DNA from: Nitrospinota bacterium
GTDB taxonomy: Bacteria; Nitrospinota; Nitrospinia; UBA9942; JAHJSF01
DNA: 18,846 nt
Assembly: GCA_018830405.1 (NCBI GenBank)
Contig: JAHJSF010000134.1
Span: forward strand, 1 to 18,846
Direction of reading: 5' to 3'
Shown here: piece after piece, positions 11,760 to 18,846 of the stretch
Position numbering within the stretch: position 1 is the stretch's first letter
How the letters are laid out: each line of letters opens with the position of its first letter
The notes under the pieces: generated by a model
What the model saw: only the letters and a program-made list of their open reading frames with translations
Databases searched by the model: none
Told to the model about the DNA's origin: nothing
Position numbers and translations under genes: made by a program

Positions 11760-13108
11760 CGACGATAAGTATCAAAAAAGGATATGATCTTAAAGTAGCA
11801 GGGTCGGCCGCCAGGGAGGTTGTCTCTGCCAAGCACCCGACTACCATTGCCATCCATCCGGTAGAGTTTCGAGGAATTAAGCCTAAGCTCCTGGTTCAGG
11901 AGGGAGATAAGGTTAGAGGCGGATCTCCTCTCTTCTCAGATAAGGTGAATCCCGCAGTCAGGTTTGTTGCCCCCCATTCAGGTGTTATTTCTTCGATAAA
12001 CTATGGAGAGAGGAGAAGGCTCGACTCCATAATCATTACCCCTGATTCAAGCAACGACCCGATCGATTTCGGGGCCAAAGACATAAACGCTATCCAGTCT
12101 ATGAGCAGAGCCGAGGCTGTTACCTATCTACAGGATAGCGGAGCCTTTACATACCTCAGACAGAGGCCTTTCAATTCTATTCCTGATTCCGGCCGACCCC
12201 CCAAATCCATATTTATAAATGCGATGAATTCTGCGCCAAACTCCCTTGATCAGGAGTTTGTTCTTGAGGGGAGAGAAAACGAGTTACAGCTTGGAATCTA
12301 TCTTATTAAGAAGCTTACAGAAGGAAAAGTCCATCTTTGTCATACCGAGGGCTCTAAGCTATTTACCTCTCTATCAGGTGTTGAGAAACATGCCTTTACC
12401 GGCCCTCATCCTTCCGGCTTGGTCGGGACACATATCCACTTCATAGACCCGATCAATAAGGGGGATATCGTTTGGTATATCAGTGCCATGCACCTGGCCG
12501 CCATAGGCTCTCTCTTAAAAACAGGGCATTTTGACCCTGAGACGGTAGTGGCCATGTCGGGAGAGGGGTTAAAGAATCGAAAGTATGTAAAGACCATTAT
12601 AGGAGCTGATCTAAAGGGTCTTATAGGTGACGGACTTGAGAAGGAGGAGCAGAGAATCGTCAGCGGGACAGTCCTCTACGGAACAGCTGTTGACCTTTCC
12701 GGCCATATCCTCTATTACAATAATGACCTACAGGTTATCCCTGAGGGGCGTAAGAGACGTTTCCTCGGCTGGATGATGCCGGGGTTGGATCAGTTTTCGG
12801 TCACTGCCAGGGTGTTTTTGTCTTCCTTAATTCCGTCCGGTCCTATTAACTATACAACGAATATTAATGGCGGTCACAGGGCCCTTGTCTGGACCGATGT
12901 TTATGACAATTTTACGCCGCTTGGAATATATACCAATTTCCTCCTTAGGTCAGTTTTGGCCGAAAATCTTGAGGAGATGGAACAGCTTGGCATATTTGAG
13001 GTGGCCGAGGAGGATTTTGCTCTGGCTACCTATGTCTGCCCATCAAAGATAGATGTAAGCGCCATAATAGGTAAAGGTTTGGCGACGATAGAAAAGGAAG
13101 GGTATTAG
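11756..13108 (+). CDS. nqrA: Na+-translocating NADH:quinone reductase subunit A
   Basis: The 450-residue soluble subunit starts MTTISIKKGYDLKVAGSA, the usual NqrA opening. It contains VEFRGIKPKLLVQEGDKVRGGSPLF, the biotinyl/lipoyl-like hammerhead, then TGPHPSGLVGTHIHFIDP and later PEGRKRRFLGWMMPGLDQFS. NqrA is the cytoplasmic face subunit of the six-subunit pump that moves Na+ while passing electrons from NADH to quinone, and it lies near the quinone pocket. It is not RnfC: the Fe-S ferredoxin motifs of RnfC are absent. In frame, a TAA at 11735 leaves only this ATG as start. Its own ribosome site is poor. nqrB starts 2 bases after the stop. Confidence 0.96.
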   Translation: MTTISIKKGYDLKVAGSAAREVVSAKHPTTIAIHPVEFRGIKPKLLVQEGDKVRGGSPLFSDKVNPAVRFVAPHSGVISSINYGERRRLDSIIITPDSSNDPIDFGAKDINAIQSMSRAEAVTYLQDSGAFTYLRQRPFNSIPDSGRPPKSIFINAMNSAPNSLDQEFVLEGRENELQLGIYLIKKLTEGKVHLCHTEGSKLFTSLSGVEKHAFTGPHPSGLVGTHIHFIDPINKGDIVWYISAMHLAAIGSLLKTGHFDPETVVAMSGEGLKNRKYVKTIIGADLKGLIGDGLEKEEQRIVSGTVLYGTAVDLSGHILYYNNDLQVIPEGRKRRFLGWMMPGLDQFSVTARVFLSSLIPSGPINYTTNINGGHRALVWTDVYDNFTPLGIYTNFLLRSVLAENLEEMEQLGIFEVAEEDFALATYVCPSKIDVSAIIGKGLATIEKEGY

Positions 13109-13109
13109 T

Positions 13110-14300
13110 ATGAGGTTGATAGCTGATCTTTTTGATAAGGTAAGACCTAATTTTGAGAAGGGGGGGAGCTTGGAGTTTGCCGAGCCACTCTTTGAGGCTA
13201 CCGAAAGTTTCCTCTTCACTACGGATAAGGTTACCGAGGGAAAAACGCATATTCGCGATTATCTAGAAACCAAGAGGCTTATGTCTATGGTTGTTCTGGC
13301 CGTTGTTCCATGTACATTAATGGCCTTTTATAATACCGGTCTTCAGCGTCTTTTGGCTACAGGGGTTGCCAATCCTTCAATTCTGAAAGCGATGGGAATT
13401 GGGGCGATGGTTTTCTTTCCCTTATATATTATAACTTTAATAGCCGGTGGTTTTTGGGAGGTTCTCTTTGCCATAGTCAGAAAACATGAGATAAACGAGG
13501 GTTTTCTTGTTACCAGTCTCCTCTTTCCTTTAATACTTCCTCCTACCTTGCCCCTTTGGCAGGCGGCCATAGGGATATCGTTCGGTGTTGTTATAGGGAA
13601 AGAGGTCTTTGGGGGAACAGGGATGAATATACTCAACCCGGCCCTGACTGCCAGGGTATTCCTCTTCTTTACCTATCCAAGTAACATGTCGGGGGACAAG
13701 GTTTGGATTTTGGTCGATAGTGCCAAAGATAAGTTAATAGACGGCTTTAGCGGAGCGACTCCTTTGGCGGTAGCAGCGGCTGAGACAGGGGGAAATGTGG
13801 TGGCCGCCCTTAATAAGGCGGGGTTTACCTATTCAAAACTCTTTTTTGGCTTAATCCCCGGTTCTATCGGCGAGACATCTGCCCTGGCCTGTCTTATAGG
13901 AGCCGTAATATTGATATGGGTTGGAATAGCATCCTGGAGGACTATGGTGGGGTGTATCTTGGGGGCAACGGTCGTTAGTACGGCGTTTAACTTTTTGGCC
14001 CCGGCTTCAACAAATGCTATGTTGTCTTTACCCTTCTACTACCATTTTGTTATGGGAGGCTTTGCCTTTGGTACTGTCTTTATGGCGACCGATCCGGTCA
14101 GTTCGGCCACAACCAGTACCGGCAAGTGGATATACGGGATACTTATCGGTGTGCTCGTAGTTATCATACGCTGTGTAAATCCGGCTTACCCTGAGGGAAT
14201 GATGCTGGCCATATTATTAATGAATGCCTTTGCGCCGCTTATAGATCATTTTGTAGCCGAGGCAAATATAAAGGGGCGAAAGAAACGTGCGACGGAGTAA
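13110..14300 (+). CDS. nqrB: Na+-translocating NADH:quinone reductase subunit B
   Basis: The 396-residue membrane subunit has many helices and the covalent-FMN signature SGATPLA, with the attachment Thr at residue 217. Family wording includes NPALTARVFLFF and the C-terminal MATDPVSSATTSTGKWIYG. The N-terminal soluble part (DLFDKVRPNFEKGG) is typical. NqrB carries FMN and non-covalent riboflavin and forms most of the sodium path. FMN is attached by ApbE, which is not encoded here. The end overlaps nqrC by 14 bases. Confidence 0.97.
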   Translation: MRLIADLFDKVRPNFEKGGSLEFAEPLFEATESFLFTTDKVTEGKTHIRDYLETKRLMSMVVLAVVPCTLMAFYNTGLQRLLATGVANPSILKAMGIGAMVFFPLYIITLIAGGFWEVLFAIVRKHEINEGFLVTSLLFPLILPPTLPLWQAAIGISFGVVIGKEVFGGTGMNILNPALTARVFLFFTYPSNMSGDKVWILVDSAKDKLIDGFSGATPLAVAAAETGGNVVAALNKAGFTYSKLFFGLIPGSIGETSALACLIGAVILIWVGIASWRTMVGCILGATVVSTAFNFLAPASTNAMLSLPFYYHFVMGGFAFGTVFMATDPVSSATTSTGKWIYGILIGVLVVIIRCVNPAYPEGMMLAILLMNAFAPLIDHFVAEANIKGRKKRATE

Positions 14301-15018
14301 CGCTTACACAATATTTTTTGCGGGATTGGTCTGCCTAATCTGCAGCGCCCTGTTGACCTTGGTTTCCTTTGGTTTAAGGGACAGGCAAGACCTGAATAAG
14401 GAGATTGAACGTAAAAAGAACGTTCTTAAGGTTATTGGTGTTGATGATTTACTGGCCAAGGCCGAAGGTGAAGGCACTAAGGCAATTATGGAACTTTATG
14501 CCAATAGGGTTAAGGAGGTAGTTATAGATACTAAAGGGGAAATAATTGAGGGACTTACCCCTGAAAACATTAAATCTCCCCAAGAGGAGTTGTCTGTCTA
14601 CGTTTCAGTAGATGGAGATGCCGTTACCGGCTATGTTATCCCGATAGAGGGTCCCGGTTTATGGTCTACTCTCTACGGTTATTTCTCGATGGAGAATGAT
14701 CTTAATACTGTTAAGGGTATCACATTCTATGAGCATGGGGAGACACCCGGACTTGGAGGCGAGATAGAAAAGCCTTGGTTCCAGCAGAACTTTGTTGGCA
14801 AGAAGATATTTGGTGAGGATGGTCAATTACGGAGTGTAACAGTGGTTAAAGGGAAGGCCAAGGAGGTTATTTCTAATGAAGCTGAGAGGAAATATTATGT
14901 TGACGGAATAAGCGGGGCCACCATGACATCCACGGCGGTTACCGATCTATTAAAGTCCTCCCTAGATAAGTATAACCCCTACATTGCCACTGTTCGTAAC
15001 GGAAGAGAGGTGCTATGA
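14287..15018 (+). CDS. nqrC: Na+-translocating NADH:quinone reductase subunit C
   Basis: The 243-residue protein has one N-terminal membrane helix (IFFAGLVCLICSALLTLVSFG) and a periplasmic domain ending with SGATMTST, whose Thr at residue 212 carries covalent FMN. TPGLGGEIEKPWFQQ is the other family mark. Electrons move through this FMN on the periplasmic side. The start is GTG, inside the end of nqrB, overlapping it by 14 bases. The stop overlaps the nqrD start by four bases (ATGA). The length is slightly shorter than the Vibrio form, in a loop region. Confidence 0.96.
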   Translation: MRRSNAYTIFFAGLVCLICSALLTLVSFGLRDRQDLNKEIERKKNVLKVIGVDDLLAKAEGEGTKAIMELYANRVKEVVIDTKGEIIEGLTPENIKSPQEELSVYVSVDGDAVTGYVIPIEGPGLWSTLYGYFSMENDLNTVKGITFYEHGETPGLGGEIEKPWFQQNFVGKKIFGEDGQLRSVTVVKGKAKEVISNEAERKYYVDGISGATMTSTAVTDLLKSSLDKYNPYIATVRNGREVL

Positions 15019-15665
15019 GCCAGAGAGAAGGATTGTTTTCAAAAAGAAGATGGGAGGCATTTAGGGAGTTTGTTTGGGAACAGAACCCGATAAGTTTCCA
15101 GATATTGGGGATATGTTCAGCTTTAGCTACAACAACCCAGGTTAAGACAGCCATGATTATGGTCCTAGGTCTGGCCTTCGTTACTTCACTATCCAATACT
15201 ATTATTTCCCTTCTTAGGAAATATATACCGTCGGCCATACGTATAATAATCTTCCTGGTGGTTATCGCTACCCTAGTTATTATAGTGGATGAAGTGTTGA
15301 AGGCCTTTATGTTTGATCTCTCGAAGAAACTGAGTGTTTACGTCGGCCTTATTATTACCAACTGTATTGTTATGGGACGGGCCGAGGCATTTGCCATGAG
15401 TAATGGCCCGTGGGATTCATTCCTCGATGGTTTGTCTAACTCGGCCGGGTATGGACTATTCCTGTTGGCAGTGGCGATACCTAGAGAGCTGTTTGGAAAA
15501 GGAACCATCCTTGGTTTTACAATTATTCCTGAGTCGGCCTATCAGATGGGTTACAAGGATGCGGGGATAATGCTCTTGGCCCCTTCAGCCTTTATTATTT
15601 TAGGGCTCTTGATTTGGGGAAAGACAGAAATAGAAATGAGGGCAGCAAAGAAGGGGGGAAGATAA
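15015..15665 (+). CDS. nqrD: Na+-translocating NADH:quinone reductase subunit D
   Basis: The 216-residue membrane protein has six helices. Cysteines C34 (LGICSALATT) and C117 (ITNCIVMGRAEAFA) are in the conserved places where NqrD and NqrE together hold an Fe-S centre in the middle of the membrane. NPISFQILGICSALA and PRELFGKGT are family wording. It shares ancestry with RnfE, but the operon identifies it as Nqr. nqrE begins 3 bases after its stop. Confidence 0.96.
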   Translation: MSQREGLFSKRRWEAFREFVWEQNPISFQILGICSALATTTQVKTAMIMVLGLAFVTSLSNTIISLLRKYIPSAIRIIIFLVVIATLVIIVDEVLKAFMFDLSKKLSVYVGLIITNCIVMGRAEAFAMSNGPWDSFLDGLSNSAGYGLFLLAVAIPRELFGKGTILGFTIIPESAYQMGYKDAGIMLLAPSAFIILGLLIWGKTEIEMRAAKKGGR

Positions 15666-15668
15666 TAG

Positions 15669-16283
15669 ATGCAACACTATCTTAGCTTAGCGATAAAATC
15701 TATATTTGTAGAGAATATACTCCTCGCCTTTTTCTTGGGGCAATGTTCTTTCGTTGCCTGTTCAAAGAAGGTTGAGACCGCCATAGGCCTGGGGACAGCG
15801 GTTATTTTTGTTATGACCATAACTACTCCGGCCAGTTGGTTCTTTTACAATATACTCTTAAGGAAGGGTGCGCCCCTTCTGATGTGGCTGAATGTCCCCT
15901 TCTTAGATCTCAGCTTCTTGGGCTTTATGGCCTACATAGCGGTTATTGCAGCCATGGTTCAGTTTCTTGAGATGTTTCTTGATAAGTATTTCCCTGCCCT
16001 GTATGCGGCCCTCGGTATATTCTTGCCTCTTATAGCGGTTAACTGTGCTGTTCTCGGCGCAGCTCTCTTTATGGTCAAGAGAGATTATAACCTTATGGAG
16101 TCGATTGTATACGGAGCCAGCACAGGTATGGGATGGGCGATGGCCATTGTGAGCATGGCGGCCATAAGGAAAAAACTAAGATATTCGAATATTCCGGCCG
16201 GTTTGGAGGGATTGGGTATTATCTTCATCATGACCGGTTTGTTGGCTATGACCTTCATGTGTTTCTCGGGGATAAAGCTTTAA
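15669..16283 (+). CDS. nqrE: Na+-translocating NADH:quinone reductase subunit E
   Basis: The 204-residue membrane protein pairs with NqrD in inverted orientation. C26 ([11 protein letters not shown]) and C126 (AVNCAVLGA) provide its half of the intramembrane Fe-S centre. The opening [21 protein letters not shown] is characteristic. It is related to RnfA; nqr gene order decides the name. A G-rich stretch about 10 bases before the ATG acts as ribosome site. nqrF begins 1 base after the stop. Confidence 0.96.
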   Translation: MQHYLSLAIKSIFVENILLAFFLGQCSFVACSKKVETAIGLGTAVIFVMTITTPASWFFYNILLRKGAPLLMWLNVPFLDLSFLGFMAYIAVIAAMVQFLEMFLDKYFPALYAALGIFLPLIAVNCAVLGAALFMVKRDYNLMESIVYGASTGMGWAMAIVSMAAIRKKLRYSNIPAGLEGLGIIFIMTGLLAMTFMCFSGIKL

Positions 16284-16284
16284 A

Positions 16285-17514
16285 ATGAGTCTTACAAATA
16301 TACTTTTTCTAAGTTCAGGTATCTTTACCTTAAGCATCCTGGCTATGGTTGGGCTTTTGCTGGTTGCCCAATCAAAGCTGGTTGAGAGTGGCGATGTATC
16401 TCTTCGAATCAACGATGATGATGATTTAACCAAGGTCGTCCCGGCAGGATCTACACTTCTTACAACCCTCTCCGGAGCGGAAATATTTCTCCCTTCGGCC
16501 TGTGGCGGCGGTGGAACCTGCGGTATGTGTAAGTGTCAGGTTGTGGCCGGCGGCGGGGATATACTGCCGACTGAGACGAGCCATATAGGGAGAAATGAGG
16601 CTAAAGAGCATTGGCGCCTCAGTTGTCAGGTTAAGGTTAAGCAGGATATGAGTCTCTTAATTCCTGACGAGATATTCAATATTAAGAAGTTTGAGTGTAC
16701 TGTCAGGTCAAACAGGAACGTTGCCTCCTTTATCAAGGAGCTTATCCTGGAATTGGATAATGGGGAAACATTGAAGTTTAAGTCCGGCGGGTATATACAG
16801 ATTGATATTCCTCCTTACGATATAAGCTTCAAGGACTTTGCCATAGAGGAAGAATATTGTCCTGCCTGGAATAATTTTAAGCTATGGGAGATTAAGGGAA
16901 AGAATGAGGAGCCTATCTACAGGGCCTATTCTATGGCCAACCATCCGGCCGAGGGGAATATAGTTATGCTAAACGTCCGTATAGCTACACCTCCTCCGGG
17001 GGCTACCGATATACCGCCGGGACTTTCTTCAACCTATATCTTCAACCTGAAACCTGGTGATAAAGTAACGGTAAGCGGTCCCTATGGTGAATTCTTTGTT
17101 AAGCCCACCAAAAGAGAGATGTGTTTCATAGGGGGTGGAGCCGGTATGGCCCCGATGAGGTCTCATATATACAATCAGATGTTAACGGAGAAGACCGACA
17201 GAAAAGTTACCTTCTGGTATGGAGCCCGCTCTAGGCTTGAGATGTTCTACCATGAGGAGTATCTTGAGATTGCCAAGAATCATCCCAACTTTAGCTACAA
17301 TATAGCCCTTTCCGACCCGCAGCCTGAGGATAAGTGGGATGGGCCGACCGGGTTCATACACAATGTTATTCATGATATGTACCTGAAGGATCACGAAGAC
17401 CCAACAGAGATAGAATATTATCTATGCGGTCCCCCAATGATGATGAGCGCCGTTCAGAAGATGCTCTACGATCTGGGGGTTGAGAAGGAAATGATTGCCT
17501 TCGACGAATTTTAA
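16285..17514 (+). CDS. nqrF: Na+-translocating NADH:quinone reductase subunit F
   Basis: The 409-residue NADH-oxidising subunit has an N-terminal membrane helix. A plant-type [2Fe-2S] domain follows with C73, C79, C82 and C114 ([10 protein letters not shown], then SC). Next come the FAD site RAYSMANHP and the NADH domain with [12 protein letters not shown] and YLCGPPMM. It ends in AFDEF, as the family does. It passes hydride electrons from NADH into the complex. It is the last operon gene, followed 24 bases later by a terminator. Length and motif spacing agree with the Vibrio protein. Confidence 0.97.
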   Translation: MSLTNILFLSSGIFTLSILAMVGLLLVAQSKLVESGDVSLRINDDDDLTKVVPAGSTLLTTLSGAEIFLPSACGGGGTCGMCKCQVVAGGGDILPTETSHIGRNEAKEHWRLSCQVKVKQDMSLLIPDEIFNIKKFECTVRSNRNVASFIKELILELDNGETLKFKSGGYIQIDIPPYDISFKDFAIEEEYCPAWNNFKLWEIKGKNEEPIYRAYSMANHPAEGNIVMLNVRIATPPPGATDIPPGLSSTYIFNLKPGDKVTVSGPYGEFFVKPTKREMCFIGGGAGMAPMRSHIYNQMLTEKTDRKVTFWYGARSRLEMFYHEEYLEIAKNHPNFSYNIALSDPQPEDKWDGPTGFIHNVIHDMYLKDHEDPTEIEYYLCGPPMMMSAVQKMLYDLGVEKEMIAFDEF

Positions 17515-17537
17515 GTAAAAATAATTTAGCAGCAGCA

Positions 17538-17568
17538 ATGGGGGACTTAAAAGTCCTCCCATTTTTTT
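17538..17568 (+). terminator. Intrinsic terminator of the nqr operon
   Basis: ATGGG-GGACTT pairs with AAGTCCTCCCAT around 17538-17561, with one bulged base and a very short loop, followed by seven Ts (17562-17568). It lies 24 bases after the nqrF stop. Confidence 0.9.
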
Positions 17569-17825
17569 GTACTAACTTCTTGGCTCATACTATATAGTCC
17601 CTTACTGGCCCATGTAGGATTTTATTTCCTTTGTTTTTCCCTACCAATTCAGTGTAGATAGTTCCTCTGCCTGTTGATTGACTCTAAATCTGCAACGAAA
17701 AGGTACCCCCCCCTCAGAGTGATTATACATTTACGTATGATTGTCACCTTTTCTCTTTTCCATCTTCCCCTAGGATTCCCTTTTAAGCTCAAACAAATTA
17801 AGCAGTTAGAAAAACGACTTTTGCA
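17569..17825. other. Intergenic region upstream of sigma-54 site, with possible activator site
   Basis: No gene was found. At 17719-17746 lies an imperfect inverted repeat, with ATTATAC (17722-17728) facing GTATGAT (17735-17741) and flanking GTGA and TCAC. It is about 90 bases upstream of the sigma-54 -24 box, the distance expected for an enhancer-binding activator. A run of Cs at 17706-17713 is the only other notable feature. Confidence 0.35.
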
Positions 17826-17841
17826 CGGCATATTTTTTGCA
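17826..17841 (+). promoter_or_regulatory. Sigma-54 (RpoN) promoter upstream of outer-membrane protein gene
   Basis: CGGCATATTTTTTGCA has GG and GC separated by ten bases and matches the consensus TGGCACN5TTGCA except at the first base and the C of CAC. Transcription would begin near 17852, leaving a leader of about 110 bases before the coding region. The T-rich spacer is common in this promoter class. Confidence 0.65.
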
Positions 17842-17896
17842 AATAGTATAGTGAAAGTCAATATTAATTTATTAGTTAATTGTGAGGGTTAGTGGT

Positions 17897-17921
17897 CGGC
17901 CCAGTTCTTTCTTTTGGGCCG
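17897..17921 (+). other. Hairpin in the leader of the outer-membrane protein gene
   Basis: CGGCCCA (17897-17903) pairs with TGGGCCG (17915-17921), with an 11-base loop. It lies in the presumed leader, about 40 bases before the start codon. No T-run follows. It may protect the 5' end or affect translation. Confidence 0.45.
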
Positions 17922-17961
17922 CATTTAGTAATTTTGTCAATTTTATAGAAAAGAGGGAGAC

Positions 17962-18846
17962 TTGAGATCAAGTAGAGTTTTTTCGACAAAGGTAGTTGCT
18001 TTATTGTTGTCTATAATTTTTATTGCCACTCCAGTCTCTTACGCGGCCAACAGCCAAGAGATTGAGGCCCTTAGAAGAGAGCTTAAAGCTATTCAGCAGA
18101 AGCTGGATGCCCTTGAAGAGAGCAAGGAGGAGGATTATGATGAGCTTGATGACCGCCTTGGTAAGGTTGAACTTCATTCGGCCACCGACAAAATATCCTT
18201 CTCAGTTGATTTTAGAACCAGAGCCGATTCAATCCATTATCAAGATATCAGGGTAGCCCCACAGTCACTCATAAATAGTTTGTTGGCAGTAAGCGGAGAC
18301 CTTAGCACAGTTAGAAGTGCCATGGCTGGCCCTTTCCCCTCCCCAGAAAAGTATGATCTAAACAACGATATAATCTACACCAATAAGTTTAACCTCAATA
18401 TGAAGGGGAAGGTTAACCCAAGCCTCAACTTTATGGGGCGTATTAGTGCCTATAAGGTCTTTGGGGATAGTACCGGTGTTCAATACTACGCAGGGAGTCC
18501 AGGGGGAGACGTTGCCTTGGACGGGAATAGCGCCTCTCTCCCTCATGGGGATGCCCTTCACCTTGATAGGTTCTACTTTATCTATAAAGATAGTCTAAAG
18601 GATATCCCTGTGAGCTTCTCTTTAGGAAGACGCCCTTCAACAGACGGGATGGGACTTGAATATGCCGAATATGATGTTGAAGGGGGGTCAGCCGTAGCCA
18701 CAATTATAAACTGGCAATTTGATGGAGCCTCCCTCTCTTTCAATCTTGAGGAGGCAACAGAAGTTCAGGGAGCCAGCTTAAAGTTCTGTTACGGAGTTGG
18801 GTATGAGAATGGCTGGGGGAATAGTGGGGCCTTAAGCAGCAGCTCA
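17962..18846 (+). CDS. Coiled-coil outer-membrane beta-barrel protein, DUF3373-like (3' truncated)
   Basis: The frame is open from TTG at 17962 to the window end (295 codons so far). A stop at 17929 leaves TTG as the only start before the signal peptide (VVALLLSIIFIATPVSYA). GAGGGAG lies just before it. After the signal comes a coiled-coil segment (EIEALRRELKAIQQKLDAL and on to about residue 60), then KISFSVDFRTRAD, which opens the barrel, followed by strand-like repeats (FNLNMKGKVNPSLNFMGRIS). This is the layout of DUF3373-type proteins found in Geobacter-like and epsilon-type bacteria. It would be an outer-membrane channel with a periplasmic coiled coil. Substrate unknown. The family call is from memory of sequence style, so moderate. 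Confidence 0.75.
   Translation, partial: MRSSRVFSTKVVALLLSIIFIATPVSYAANSQEIEALRRELKAIQQKLDALEESKEEDYDELDDRLGKVELHSATDKISFSVDFRTRADSIHYQDIRVAPQSLINSLLAVSGDLSTVRSAMAGPFPSPEKYDLNNDIIYTNKFNLNMKGKVNPSLNFMGRISAYKVFGDSTGVQYYAGSPGGDVALDGNSASLPHGDALHLDRFYFIYKDSLKDIPVSFSLGRRPSTDGMGLEYAEYDVEGGSAVATIINWQFDGASLSFNLEEATEVQGASLKFCYGVGYENGWGNSGALSSSS

Noticed and set aside
11756-17514. Rnf electron-transport operon
   Set aside because: Subunits D and E are related to Rnf proteins, but subunit A lacks the RnfC ferredoxin motifs and subunit F has the 2Fe-2S/FAD/NADH layout with gene order A to F, so this is Nqr.

Overview
The window is about 18.8 kb from a Gram-negative, most likely anaerobic or facultatively anaerobic respiring bacterium. 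The evidence is outer-membrane barrels, c-type cytochromes, a Tat-exported molybdoenzyme and a Na+-pumping NADH:quinone reductase. Gene content resembles Desulfobacterota- or Nitrospirota-like lineages, but the sequence alone does not settle the taxon. Both ends cut through genes. No tRNA, rRNA, CRISPR array or transposase was seen.

Region 1 (1-7434, all + strand) is a compact supply chain for a molybdenum enzyme. It starts with the C-terminus of a DMSO-reductase-family molybdopterin oxidoreductase. A monoheme cytochrome c, a TorD-type chaperone, TatA, TatC and MobA follow. A probable molybdenum-cofactor riboswitch with an intrinsic terminator comes next, then MoaA, MoaC, a MOSC protein, a Mog/MoaB-type enzyme and a MOT1-type molybdate transporter. 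Metal uptake, cofactor synthesis, nucleotide attachment, apoenzyme chaperoning and folded export are therefore linked. MoaD, MoaE, MoeA and the rest of the enzyme must lie elsewhere. The cytochrome gene is bracketed by related repeat elements, one a long inverted repeat.

Region 2 (7435-9765, genes on the - strand) holds an outer-membrane porin-like barrel and a small monoheme cytochrome c. They are probably co-transcribed from a near-consensus sigma-54 promoter at 9750-9765. Related hairpin-bearing repeats lie on both sides of the cytochrome gene.

Region 3 (9766-11760) is regulatory. It has an Rrf2-family regulator with three IscR-like cysteines (- strand). Divergent from it are a stand-alone Hpt phosphotransfer protein and a stand-alone receiver protein (+ strand). 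A duplicated promoter module follows, and the copy nearest the nqr operon carries a perfect palindrome between its -35 and -10 boxes.

Region 4 (11756-17568) is a complete nqrABCDEF operon with recognisable cofactor sites in NqrB, C, D, E and F, closed by an intrinsic terminator. Region 5 (17569-18846) contains a second sigma-54-like promoter followed by the start of a coiled-coil outer-membrane protein resembling the DUF3373 family, cut by the window end. Two outer-membrane protein genes therefore appear to be under sigma-54 control.
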